Positions 1 through 9,601 of a stretch of 64,000 nt of DNA are shown piece after piece; within the stretch, counting starts at the first letter, position 1, and every line of letters begins with the position of its first letter. The notes under the pieces were generated by a model. That model saw nothing but the letters and a program-made list of their open reading frames with translations. It was not told the origin of the DNA and did no database searches. Origin of the DNA: Trichoderma breve (taxonomy: Eukaryota; Ascomycota; Sordariomycetes; Hypocreales; Hypocreaceae); assembly GCF_028502605.1 (NCBI RefSeq), contig NC_079235.1:62001-126000 (forward strand). The letters are read 5' to 3'. Made by a program: the position numbers and the translations under genes.

Positions 1-1135
1 GAGCTGGACTGATTCTCCCACCCTGGATGGTATCGCCCGAATTCCCCTAGAAGAACACGTACTGTACACGGCTCGTTCGGCAAAGATGTATCTTGACTAC
101 GGCTTCACTATGTGCTTTGGCGCCGCATCAGCTCGACCCCGGCTCGACATCGCCATCAAGGGCGCCATCAAGCAAGGAATGATCCCGGGTCCTCGAACGC
201 TTGCAAACGCCCAAGAAATTTCTACTACGGGTGGCGCCATTGGCCCTTCCATAACCAAGTTTGCAGACGGTGTGGATCAGATGCGTAAGGCAGTCCGCGA
301 GTTTCTGGCACTGGGAGTCGACAACATTAAACTATCAATGACTGGAGACTACGTCCACGAACACATGGGTAGTGAAGAGACATATTTTACTCTGGCAGAA
401 ACTCGCGCAGCGGTTGAGGAAGCGCACAGCCGGGGAAAGCGCGTGTGTGCACACGCACGAAGTGCTGCGTCCGTCAAGCTCTGCGCAATGACTGGTGTAG
501 ACGTCATTTATCACGCATCTTATGTTGATGATGAGGGCATGAAGCTTCTGGAATCAATCAAGGATCGGGTCTTTGTTGCTCCCGCCATCAACTTTCCTCT
601 CACTTCCTGCACAGGCGAAGCCATCCCCTTCGGTCTTACACCGGAGATGGCAGCAAAGAAGAAGTTGAAGGAAGAAGTGGAGATCGCCTCAAGGGCAATG
701 ATCAAGATGCGCGAGAGAGGTATTAAAATACTTCCCGGTGGTGATTACGGGTTTGCTTGGGCACCTCATGGAACATATGCGAGGGATCTTGCTCATTTTG
801 TCAACCTTTTTGGATTCACTCCCATGGAAGCAATTATATCGGCCACTGCATGGGGAGGAGAGCTTATGGGACATCCAGACGAACTTGGGAAGATCCTACC
901 AGGCTACTACGCGGATGTCATTCTTGTAGACGGCAACCCGTTGGAAGATATAGAGATCCTTCAAGACAAGGACCGCATTCATACCATCGTCTTAAACGGA
1001 CATGTGCATAAGAATGTCACTGGCGAGGGACAGCCTCAGAGGGTTCCGAAACCGACCACCTTACCGGTAATGAATGCCGATGGGTCATTTGACTGGAAGA
1101 TCAAAAGGGAAGTAGTGCAACCAATCATGAAATAG
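1..1135 (+). CDS. Amidohydrolase-superfamily protein, 5' end outside window
   Basis: The frame is open from base 2 to the stop at 1135, so the first ATG at 86 is probably internal and the gene begins before the window. The protein resembles imidazolonepropionase/prolidase-like metal-dependent amidohydrolases. Visible metal-site candidates are AHARS (about residue 123 from the ATG at 86), IYHAS, and LPGGDYG near the end of the barrel. The tail GYYADVILVDGNPLEDI is the usual closing strand of the composite beta-sandwich domain. The first HxH metal motif would lie upstream and is not visible. The substrate cannot be told from sequence; amide or lactam hydrolysis is the family role. The next gene on the same strand is also a hydrolase, so a shared catabolic role is possible. 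Confidence 0.85.
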   Translation, partial: SWTDSPTLDGIARIPLEEHVLYTARSAKMYLDYGFTMCFGAASARPRLDIAIKGAIKQGMIPGPRTLANAQEISTTGGAIGPSITKFADGVDQMRKAVREFLALGVDNIKLSMTGDYVHEHMGSEETYFTLAETRAAVEEAHSRGKRVCAHARSAASVKLCAMTGVDVIYHASYVDDEGMKLLESIKDRVFVAPAINFPLTSCTGEAIPFGLTPEMAAKKKLKEEVEIASRAMIKMRERGIKILPGGDYGFAWAPHGTYARDLAHFVNLFGFTPMEAIISATAWGGELMGHPDELGKILPGYYADVILVDGNPLEDIEILQDKDRIHTIVLNGHVHKNVTGEGQPQRVPKPTTLPVMNADGSFDWKIKREVVQPIMK

Positions 1136-2459
1136 TGTTCTTACGAAGGCAAAATTGCATCGTGAGAATAAGCTTCCAATCGCGTTCTATCTCAGAGAAG
1201 ACAGTGCATGAGAGAGCAAGCCATTGAACTAGCAAACATCTCAAAGGGAGAGCAAGCCTTTTTAGAAGGTGGATAGGTCAGTCGCAAGTGTTGAAGAGGA
1301 AAATGGAAACTACATGTACCCAAATTAAGAGAGGAGAAGGGCTACGTGGTTTACATTGGCTCGTTCTTCTGTGTCGCATTATAATTTGTACCATGTCAAA
1401 ACCCTTTGGTCGACGAGAATATTAATAACTGTAGTTCCAACTTAACTATTAAGACTGGCAAGCCCCTTTGAATATTACTTTTCAACTCCTCATCTGAAGT
1501 GGATAACCTGAAAAAATGTTTTGAAGGCGTAGAGATGCAGAGGGCTAGGTTATCGTAAGTAGATGGCTAGAGTAGCGGACGAGCGGCTCCTTGGGGCGTT
1601 TAGCTTCAATCTACATTTAGATATGTTATTGGAGAGAATACGGCTACATCCGTGGCTATCCCCGTCCATGATCAATTGGAACGACTGGAATTCCTTTATT
1701 GCTGGATGATTTTTTTCGTTCACGGTCACTAAGAACACCGACGTCATGGTGTAACGTCGCAATAGTATCTCGTGATAATGAACTTGCTGTTTCTCAAATA
1801 CCGGACTCCAAATACATCAATGATGCTTTGACTATGCTGATGTATGTTAATTGTATGACTATGTCTAGTGGTGGTGTCGGTGCTGCTGGCTTAAAGCTCA
1901 CTTCGCATAATACGTAGTAGTTCTGGCTGGACTTATGAGCTCTATCTCCCTCCGCCAATGGCTTTCGCACTTGTATATCCCACCTTTTTTACTAGATCGT
2001 ATGTGCTCTGTCAAGGAAGCCGGAGACTCTCCGGTACCCTGCTCATCCGCGCAAGTCCGCTCATCTCCGTGCATATGAGCCTTGCCATTGCGACTTATTC
2101 GGTATTTGCTCCGCCGCCTTTCCCCGCGCGCGACTGCGTAGGATGCCGAACGGGGACATTAAATCGGGCGATGATTTGTTTGTGATACCGGGATGTGCGG
2201 ACAATACCATATCCAACGCACTGTAGCGCGAGGTTATTAATGTGCTTCAAAGCGTAGCTCGTTTGCGGCACACTTCCACCACAGGCAATTGGCTACATTA
2301 ACCATCTATTTATTTGGCTAACATTTTGCTTTTCGTGGACTACCACGGGTTTACCACATATCCCTACTATCTTTCCACGAAGGGGAACGTCAACAAGAGA
2401 GAACAAAGAACATTGAAAACAACCACAAAAGGGCTTCTTCCGGGTTGAAATTAGTAGCA
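1136..2459. other. Intergenic, no gene seen
   Basis: About 1.3 kb between two plus-strand genes. I see no conserved coding stretch, tRNA or repeat. It should hold the terminator of the amidohydrolase and the promoter of the fusion gene; CT/AC-rich leader sequence precedes the ATG at 2460. Confidence 0.5.
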
Positions 2460-4326
2460 ATGGGCTCTGAATCACCAAGATTAACTCGATATGCCGCCTT
2501 CGTGCACCTGGAGACAGGTGTTACGCAGATTGGCCACCTGGATTTGCAGGCTGGAACAGTGCAACCTCTACAGTTTCTTTCCGGCAGTCCGGTTGAGAGC
2601 CTTTTCCAGATTATTGAAGCTGGGTCCCTGCCGATAGTTGCATCCGGTTCCGCAATCCCATTGGCTTCTGCCAAGCTTCTAGCGCCTTTATCAGGCCATG
2701 ACATTCTAGCTGTGGGCAAGAACTACATGGACCATGCAAAAGAGTTCAATTCTTCTGGATACGATAGTTCGGATACAGTGGACCGACCGAGTCACCCCGT
2801 GATCTTTACAAAGCGCGCAACATCTATTATTGGACATGGTGATGAGATATTTCTTCATTCGGATTTCACGAATTGTTTAGATTATGAAGGAGAAATTGGT
2901 GTAATCATCGGCAAGGCGGGTTTTAGAGTTTCGAAAGAGAACGCTATGGATTATGTATGGGGGTATACAATCATTAACGATGTTACAGCACGGGAAAAGC
3001 AAAGAGACCATAAACAATTTTTCATTGGCAAGTCAGCCGACACATTTTGTCCTATTGTAAGTGGACGGATATGAATTATGTCAATAATTATCTACTTACA
3101 TGCCTTTAGGGTCCTGCTGCTGTCCCCAAAGAAGATCTGCCCTCCATCTTACGGGTCCAGACGCATGTGAACGGCGAGTTGCGACAAAACGCAACAACTG
3201 AGGACCTAATCTTCGATATTCCGACCTTGATTAGCACGATATCTGAGGGACAGACTTTGCAGCCCGGCGATGTTATCGCTTGCGGAACGGTAAGGTTCTC
3301 AATGCAGTTTTATTCTATGTTGGCTAACAAGTCTTGAAGCCTGCTGGAGTCGGCCTCGGACATACCCCTCCACTGTACCTGAAGAGCGGCGATGAGATTA
3401 CCGTCACTGTCCCCGGAATTGGGACCCTTCAAAACAGGGTTTCAAGCGTCAACGAAGCGGCCAAGCCGCCAGTCTCGCAGTCAGCTTTCAAGATCAGCAA
3501 TGCTTCTCGCTCACTTAATGCCAACGTGGGGTTAACCAGCATCAACGGCAAACCATTAAACTACCGACGTCTCGGTTCCGGCAAGACAAATATCGTTTTT
3601 GTTCACGGCCTTGGTGCCACCTCCGAGTTCTACTCGCCGATTATCTCCCACTTACAGCTGGAGCAGGGAGCCACACTACACCTCTTTGACTTTGAGGGTC
3701 ACGGCCTGAGCCCAACGCATCCGCTCAGTGTGCTTACTATGGAGTCTTTGGCAGCCGATCTTGCAGGCGTCTTTAAGCATTCAGGTATCAGTGCATTGTG
3801 CCCGGCTACGTTGGTTGCGCATTCTATGGGCTGCATAATTGCATTGACTTTTGCACTTGCAAATCCCGGCTTGGTAAATAAGCTCTTGCTCCTTGGTCCA
3901 CCACCCTCACCACTACCGGAGCAACTAAGAACAAATACCGATACGCGTGGCTATATTGCTCAAACACAAGGCATGAAAGCTGTCGTCGATGCTGTCGTGT
4001 TAAATGGCACTTCGGAAAACACGAAAAGAACAAACCCCGTAGCTGTGACAGCCGCTCGGCTGAGCTTGCTTGGACAGGAACCAACGTCCTATGCTAAGGC
4101 GTGCCGGGCGTTAGCAATGGCTACAGCTGCATTGCCGGTCGAGGCTGTAACGGCGCAGACGGTTATTTTGACGGGCACAGAGGACATTGTATCCCCTCCA
4201 GAAGTGGTAGAGGAATACTCTCGGCGTATCAAAGGATCGAAAGCTGTAGTGTTGCCAAATGTCGGGCATTGGCATACTTATGAAGATGTAACGGCGGTAT
4301 CAGAGCAGCTGAAGACTTTGCTATAG
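2460..4326 (+). CDS. Bifunctional fumarylacetoacetate-hydrolase-family / alpha-beta hydrolase fusion
   Basis: The model is join(2460..3056,3110..3289,3340..4326), 587 aa, with two phase-0 introns (GTAAGT...TTTAG and GTAAGG...GAAG). Residues about 1-300 form a fumarylacetoacetate hydrolase (FAH) domain: HDILAVGKNYMDHAKE, the metal-site segment DYEGEIGVIIGK and GYTIINDVTARE. Residues about 320-587 form an alpha/beta hydrolase: HGLGATSEFY oxyanion segment, nucleophile motif AHSMG, acid GTEDIV and histidine NVGHWH. Family knowledge: FAH-fold enzymes cleave or decarboxylate acylpyruvate-type acids, and the hydrolase half resembles 3-oxoadipate enol-lactonases. The two would fit sequential steps of an aromatic or keto-acid breakdown route. 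The ATG at 2460 is the first in frame. No signal peptide is seen, so it is probably cytosolic. Confidence 0.88.
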
Positions 4327-4685
4327 ATAATTTCACCAGACAATAGATAATACACTTTGCTCTCAGGCCTAGAAAGTCGTTAGATTATTGACATGTGTAC
4401 AGAGGTTTCATTGTTGTTCAAGTACTAAAAGCAAATCACAAAATCACAACGTCAAGTAATGAAGTCTGGTATCATAAACAGAGTCACAAACATATCTATC
4501 TGAGTTTTAAAGCTCCTTGACTTTCATTTCCTAGAGAACCTTTTCCAAGTTTGCTCTATTATTAAACCTTTCGCACATAGAGTCCCAAAGCAGCGCAGTG
4601 CTTCTCTATATAAATGGTCACTAGTGTATTCATATCAACAAGGCTAGGCCCAAGCCAACGCTACGTGACATGAAAGACCCTACTA
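4327..4685. other. Intergenic between convergent genes
   Basis: About 360 bp between the stops of two convergent genes. AT-rich, with nothing recognisable beyond presumed 3' untranslated sequence. Confidence 0.5.
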
Positions 4686-5951
4686 TTACCAACTTTTCTC
4701 CACCTCCAACATACTATTGATCATATCATTCACTGTCTTCTTCCAGGGCAGAGGCTCGTTATATCCCAAAATCTCCTTGGCTCGGGAAGTGTCTATCGTA
4801 GCAATTGGGGTCACCCGCTTTACACGAGGATTTCCAAGTCGGTACTTTAATTCCGGGCGAGTCGCCGCAACATGTTCGCTCACGTCACACATTCGGAAAT
4901 TACGGCCCCCAATGAGGATACGTTTCCTTCCAATCTCAGTGGTAGGTGGAGCAGTTAGAGCGAGAATATGAGCACGAGCAACGTCGCGGACGTCGACCGC
5001 AATGGGTATTGCCAAAGATGGAGGTAATTCGAGGAGCGAAGAACCCGCAAGAAGGAGGCTGTAGAACCTACCAAGCGATGGGTGAGTTCTCAGTACCTCT
5101 TTATTAATTTTTGTACCTTTCGCGAGCGGTCCGTAAATAAAAGGCGGATTGACTGTGAATAAATTATTATCTTTAGACTTGAGACTCTGGATTTGGCGTT
5201 TGATACGTACTCGTTGTAACATCTACTTCTGGGTGATCATCAGCGAACTTCCATATCTCTTGCTCAGCCAGAGATTTCGCAGCACCGTGTAGCCAAACAG
5301 GGTTTTTGTTGTGTTTGCCGCTAAGAACCTGCTCGGTCGTTGCAGAATTCCAATCTATTTGGGAGTCAGCCAATATCAGTTGGGGTGACTGAAAACTTGA
5401 GTGAATATTGACATACCTTTCTCGGTGAAGACATAATTGCTGAAACAAGCCGCAGGATCCCCCATATCTACGCACGCACTCCAACTGCTGGTAAAAACAA
5501 TCCTCTTGACATTAGCTTTCGCCGCTTGGCGAGCGATATTTAATGTGCCATCAACAGTCCCTGATATCACTCTCTCTAAGTCCGTCTCACCAACATGAGG
5601 TGCAGCAGCGTGTATAACAATCTCTACGCCTCGGAGTGCATTGGTAAGGTCTCCAGTGGCAATATCAATCATCTCAACAACTTCGACACCCTCTCCAAAC
5701 TGCCCCTTGGAAGAATTGATCTTGCCTGGGAAAGATGTTCTAATAGTGATATTAGCTCTGGACGAGGGAGGATTGTGGCCCATAACTTACACCCGGACCG
5801 GATAGCCAACGTCTAGGGCCTGTTCAACTATATGTGCGCCTACATAGCCTGTGGCTCCGGTGACCTATTAGAAAGCATGTTAGGCTACATACATATAATT
5901 GCCTCTTGTTGATGTTGCCTATCCTACTAGTATTAGGGGTTTGGAAGCCAT
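4686..5951 (-). CDS. Extended short-chain dehydrogenase (NAD-dependent epimerase/DFR-like), catalytic Tyr replaced
   Basis: The model is complement(join(4686..5152,5211..5354,5417..5739,5791..5864,5928..5951)), 343 aa in five exons. The start is a 24-nt exon giving MASKPLIL, which joins to VTGATGYVGAHI, the NAD(P)-binding Rossmann motif. Introns carry CTAAC/CTAAT branch sites. The family (dihydroflavonol-4-reductase, carbonyl reductase type) is confirmed by IVFTSSWSA around the active-site Ser (about 117), INPPFIYGP and VDVRDVARAHILAL. The expected catalytic YxxxK appears as HGAAK: His163 (codon CAC at 5289-5287) replaces Tyr, while Lys167 is kept. The enzyme may therefore be impaired or use altered chemistry. 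A sequencing error or a recent single-base mutation (TAC to CAC) is an alternative. Substrate unknown. Confidence 0.85.
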
Positions 5952-6908
5952 TGATGAGGTTGGTATTTCTGATGAAAGAGAATGAAGGAAGTATATATTG
6001 TCAACGAGAGTTTGGTGCAGTTGGTGAAGGATATTTTGGGGAAATCATCTAGCTGTAGCAATATATATGGTTGATTGCTCGGTAGGAAGTTTAGTTCAGT
6101 AACAACTATTATTAGTAAGTTAAGCTTGTACTGTGACGTATGTCAAGAATAAGCCATCGACTTGAATTCTAGTAATTTTTGCTGATGCTTGTCTTCCCTA
6201 CTATTGGTCAAGTTTCAGCTATACAGTATTGTTGTACAACATTTGGGCGATAGTAACACAAGGAGAATAATTACTAACCATTTACCTGCGTTATACTCTG
6301 CCAAGCCCTTCAAATTCAGTCCAACTACTCCGCCTTTTGATACGGCCAATTAACCTTTTTCGATAAGAGACATGACTTACTCCTCGAGTCAGATAAGTCC
6401 CTGCCGTACAACGTAATACGTTGAAATACCTACTAGCCACCGTTTCACAGAATTGTCGTTCCATTTGCTAGAGTAAGATAACTTACGTTCTGCATACGTA
6501 ATAGAGTTATCATAATCACCGTTGTTCTAAGGATTGAGATATTTGACGCTCCGAGTTTGAAGAGCTTTCAGATGTATTTAAGATCTGCAACAGAAGTTTC
6601 GAGGAAAGACAGTGATACGTGGAGGATCGAGCATTGTTTTGAGATAAGGAAGAAATATTTCCATGTGAGTCGATAAGAGGAGACCAGGAGTAGAATTCCA
6701 TATTCAAGTATGGTAACTCTACTTGTTGGCACGTCGATTGATGGCTAAGAGATCATGGAAAATCTCTGCAGAAACTCAATAATTATCCAATAAACCTAAC
6801 AGTTGCAAGTCTCAATACCCAGGTACTGAGACAAAAATGGCGAGGCCATCAATAATTATCAGATAAATTATCCGTAACTCCGTAACTTATATCGTCACAG
6901 ATACTACA
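5952..6908. other. Intergenic, AT-rich
   Basis: About 960 bp between the start of the SDR gene and the stop of the regulator, both on the minus strand. It holds the SDR promoter and the regulator's 3' region. No coding or RNA gene was recognised. Confidence 0.5.
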
Positions 6909-8963
6909 CTATGGCTTCAGTAAGCCCAATACATCGCGCCCCAGCAGTCGCAGCCCATCCCTTGCAAACGAAGCTGCACTGCCTCTCACCCGTAGCTCCC
7001 ACTGCAGCTCCTCTATTCTTGCAGTACACCACGTCTTGTCTTCTTCATCCACACCGGGTCTTGATCCAAGAAGATTAATAAGCGCCCCAATTTCTGCCAC
7101 CTGGTATGCGGCTGCGCTTCCCCAGAAAGAAGCTGTGTGCTCTGGTCGTAAGGCGCACAGGAAGTCGATGCCCGCTTGCACTTTGGCTTTGCCAGTTTGA
7201 ACAAGCACATTGCGTAGTGATTGCGGCATATCGGGCGTCATAGAGCGGACCAGCGCGCGGTAAAGGGCAATTTCGACCGCAACGTAAGCCAGGTGGAGAG
7301 CACCAACGGCACAGAGCTCGCGCGTGGTGCTGGTGTTATCAAGCAAGAGATGCTGCGGCAGCGCAGCGTACCACTCGCGGATCTTCAGACCCATTGGCTT
7401 GGCCAATGCTACCATTTCCACGATGCTCATCTGCTCAAGAGTGCCTCCACGCCTCCACGCAGCAGCGCTGTAGAAGGTTACCGAAATCTCGCTCAGCATC
7501 TGGGCTAGTTCTGCCTGTCGAAGAAACACTTCCCAGCCGACAGAAATCGCGGTATGCTGCTGTCCATTGACTCCGGGATGCAGCTCCGGATAGTCAGAAT
7601 CCGTACACGATACAACGGCCCAGTCGGATTGATGGATGAGAAACGGCCGTCCGTCGATGTACGAACCCCAACGATCCTGTGTATAAAGCGCCCAGGCCAA
7701 GCGTCGGCGCAGTCCTATTTCCCACCTAGGAATCGACCAAGAGCTACAGTCAAGGTGAATGCCAAGGTCTTGCGCTACGGCGACCAATTGAGCAGTCAGC
7801 ATACGATTGGTCGCAAAGATATGCGCGAGGCCACTCTGTGCAGCACGGCGACTGCGATGGAGGAGCAGAAGCCCAGCCTCGAGAGTGCTCAGCTTGGGTC
7901 GACGCATGTCATTTGCAATAGTTCTCATTGCCAGTTCCTCGAGTGCTTTGGCATCGGGCAGGGAATTTTCCTCGCTAGCAAGGCAAGAATCGTACAGTTG
8001 CCAATCCAGTGCGATCAGATAGACGGCTGCCAATAGAGAAGGGGCAAAGTGATGATGTGAAGCGCGGTATTTTGTGATGAATACATCTTTATGCAAGATG
8101 GGAAAACTAGGGTGGACGATTCGAAAGTACAAATCGACGAGTGTTGATCCCCACGGCCGAGCAATCGCCTCGATGGCGTCAACATCTGCGATGCGCTGTG
8201 CTTCTGAGGCGGATACCTCATCTGCGTGGACAAGGAACACAGTTCTGTCGTCCAGACGGCGTTTCTTGGACGCTTTAGATGGAGCTGTACCAGCAGCTGG
8301 GAGTCGGAGGTCCGTCAAGCCGATGTACTCTGCATGGGTCGTGAGATCCAATCCCAGAGTGTTGCTCAACACCGCCGGGTCTGGCTGAGCAATCGTTTTT
8401 GCGTAGGGGTCCGAAGCCGACAATGCCACATCATCTGTAGCCTGTTCAGCTCCCTTCCGAGAATGCGCTGGTGAGCTGGCTGAGCTAGGTGGCGATGCGG
8501 CCAAGTAAACAGGCTGGACAAGATCGATTTCCTGCTCCTCCTCTTGCTGCTGCTGTTCATGCTGCGTTGTCATAGACGCATTGCGAGTACGTGACGGCGG
8601 CGCGTGCACAAACGTACACGACTGATCGTGAAAGGTACACAGCACACATCGCGGCTGGCCGTCTTGTCGCACACAGCGCGTCTTTCGAATGCGACAGGTA
8701 TCACAAGGTCTTGAGCGATTGGATCCCCGCCTCCGTTGTTGTGCAGCCTTGGACGGTTGATGAGCAGGATTTTGCGCATTGGGCGACAACATCGATATCG
8801 AGATGCACTTGGAGTGCAAAGATGGGTCGCGCCATGAACTGCAATGTGGAGCAATCGTTGATACTCGGAAGATAGTGAGTGATTGAGTGTTGCCACTCGG
8901 CGGCGGTGCGATTTGAGTCGGGCTCAAAGAAAGATTCAACCAAAGATCTTGGGAGATAATCAT
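6909..8963 (-). CDS. Zn2Cys6 transcription factor, Dal81/TamA-like
   Basis: Single exon, 684 aa if it starts at 8963. An in-frame ATG at 8792 (MLSPNAQNP) gives 627 aa and may be the true start, because the residues before it look unstructured. The binuclear zinc cluster is C87-x2-C-x6-C-x8-C-x2-C-x6-C (RPCDTCRIRKTRC ... CVLCTFHDQSCTF). The wording around CVLC/F/H/CTFV resembles the Dal81/TamA branch, known as co-activators of nitrogen, urea and GABA catabolic genes. A Q/E-rich stretch follows, then the fungal-specific middle homology region (about 250-600, with VHPSFPILHKDVF and RRRLAWALYTQDRWG). It is divergently transcribed from the urea amidolyase gene about 640 bp away, so I infer it controls that gene. 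Dal81 relatedness is my recollection, not a search. Confidence 0.85.
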   Translation of the reverse strand: MIISQDLWLNLSLSPTQIAPPPSGNTQSLTIFRVSTIAPHCSSWRDPSLHSKCISISMLSPNAQNPAHQPSKAAQQRRRGSNRSRPCDTCRIRKTRCVRQDGQPRCVLCTFHDQSCTFVHAPPSRTRNASMTTQHEQQQQEEEQEIDLVQPVYLAASPPSSASSPAHSRKGAEQATDDVALSASDPYAKTIAQPDPAVLSNTLGLDLTTHAEYIGLTDLRLPAAGTAPSKASKKRRLDDRTVFLVHADEVSASEAQRIADVDAIEAIARPWGSTLVDLYFRIVHPSFPILHKDVFITKYRASHHHFAPSLLAAVYLIALDWQLYDSCLASEENSLPDAKALEELAMRTIANDMRRPKLSTLEAGLLLLHRSRRAAQSGLAHIFATNRMLTAQLVAVAQDLGIHLDCSSWSIPRWEIGLRRRLAWALYTQDRWGSYIDGRPFLIHQSDWAVVSCTDSDYPELHPGVNGQQHTAISVGWEVFLRQAELAQMLSEISVTFYSAAAWRRGGTLEQMSIVEMVALAKPMGLKIREWYAALPQHLLLDNTSTTRELCAVGALHLAYVAVEIALYRALVRSMTPDMPQSLRNVLVQTGKAKVQAGIDFLCALRPEHTASFWGSAAAYQVAEIGALINLLGSRPGVDEEDKTWCTARIEELQWELRVRGSAASFARDGLRLLGRDVLGLLKP

Positions 8964-9601
8964 CGGCGGCGCCCCCGCCTAAACCGATCAGCGGCCAGAA
9001 AGATAAGATAGGTAGCTCAGATTAGTAGATGAGTTATGTAAGAGGGCTATGGCTATTACGGACTAACACACGCGTTGGAGGCTATCTGCGTACTAAATTG
9101 CTGTGGGTGTGTTGTTGATACGATCCGAAAGTCCACCTACTTAAACCCGCGGTGGCCGGCGGCCGAGTTGCGCCGGCGGCGGGAGGCACTTACATCAAAA
9201 GTGTCTGTTCCATATATGCACTTGGATGTACTCACTCGTCGCCTTCTCCCTACCACTCACTCTGTTCAACTTTGATATCGCCTGGCCGGCGCGGTCATCA
9301 TTATCGCACACTTACTCGGCCCATCATGAGGGAGCTGCAATGGCATTCCTTGATGGGGCGCTCGGCTCCTCGAATTCTTGAGACAATTTGCACCCAGTGG
9401 TGGTTTATCTATTATTATAAGCAGGGCCTTTCCATCCAAGCGACCTCGCTGCCACCAGTCTTCATTCTTCCTTGTCCAACCTTAGAACAGGGTGTATCTT
9501 CCAATATCTTTTCTTCCTCAATCCGGATCTCATGAAGACATTTCCTTGCATCGACACATCCTTAATACAGAGCGCAATTCTGGTATAATTGGCCTGAAAA
9601 A
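8964..9601. promoter_or_regulatory. Divergent promoter with GATA-factor sites
   Basis: Shared upstream region of the Dal81-like regulator (minus) and urea amidolyase (plus). HGATAR matches, the consensus of AreA/NIT2-type nitrogen regulators, lie at 9001-9006 (AGATAA) and 9006-9011 (AGATAG), overlapping by one base. Two more are on the minus strand at 9301-9306 (CGATAA) and 9405-9410 (AGATAA). A TATTATTATAA stretch near 9410-9420 could serve as a TATA element. Single GATA sites are common by chance; the overlapping pair and the gene content make nitrogen control plausible. Confidence 0.5.

Noticed and set aside
5376..5866. SDR gene first looked like a frame-broken pseudogene with stops near the N terminus
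   Set aside because: All breaks coincide with introns having GT/AG ends and CTAAC/CTAAT branch sites, and the joined protein is in frame over 343 aa.
7554..8036. 160-aa plus-strand frame within the Dal81-like gene
   Set aside because: Shadow of the minus-strand coding sequence; composition is not protein-like.
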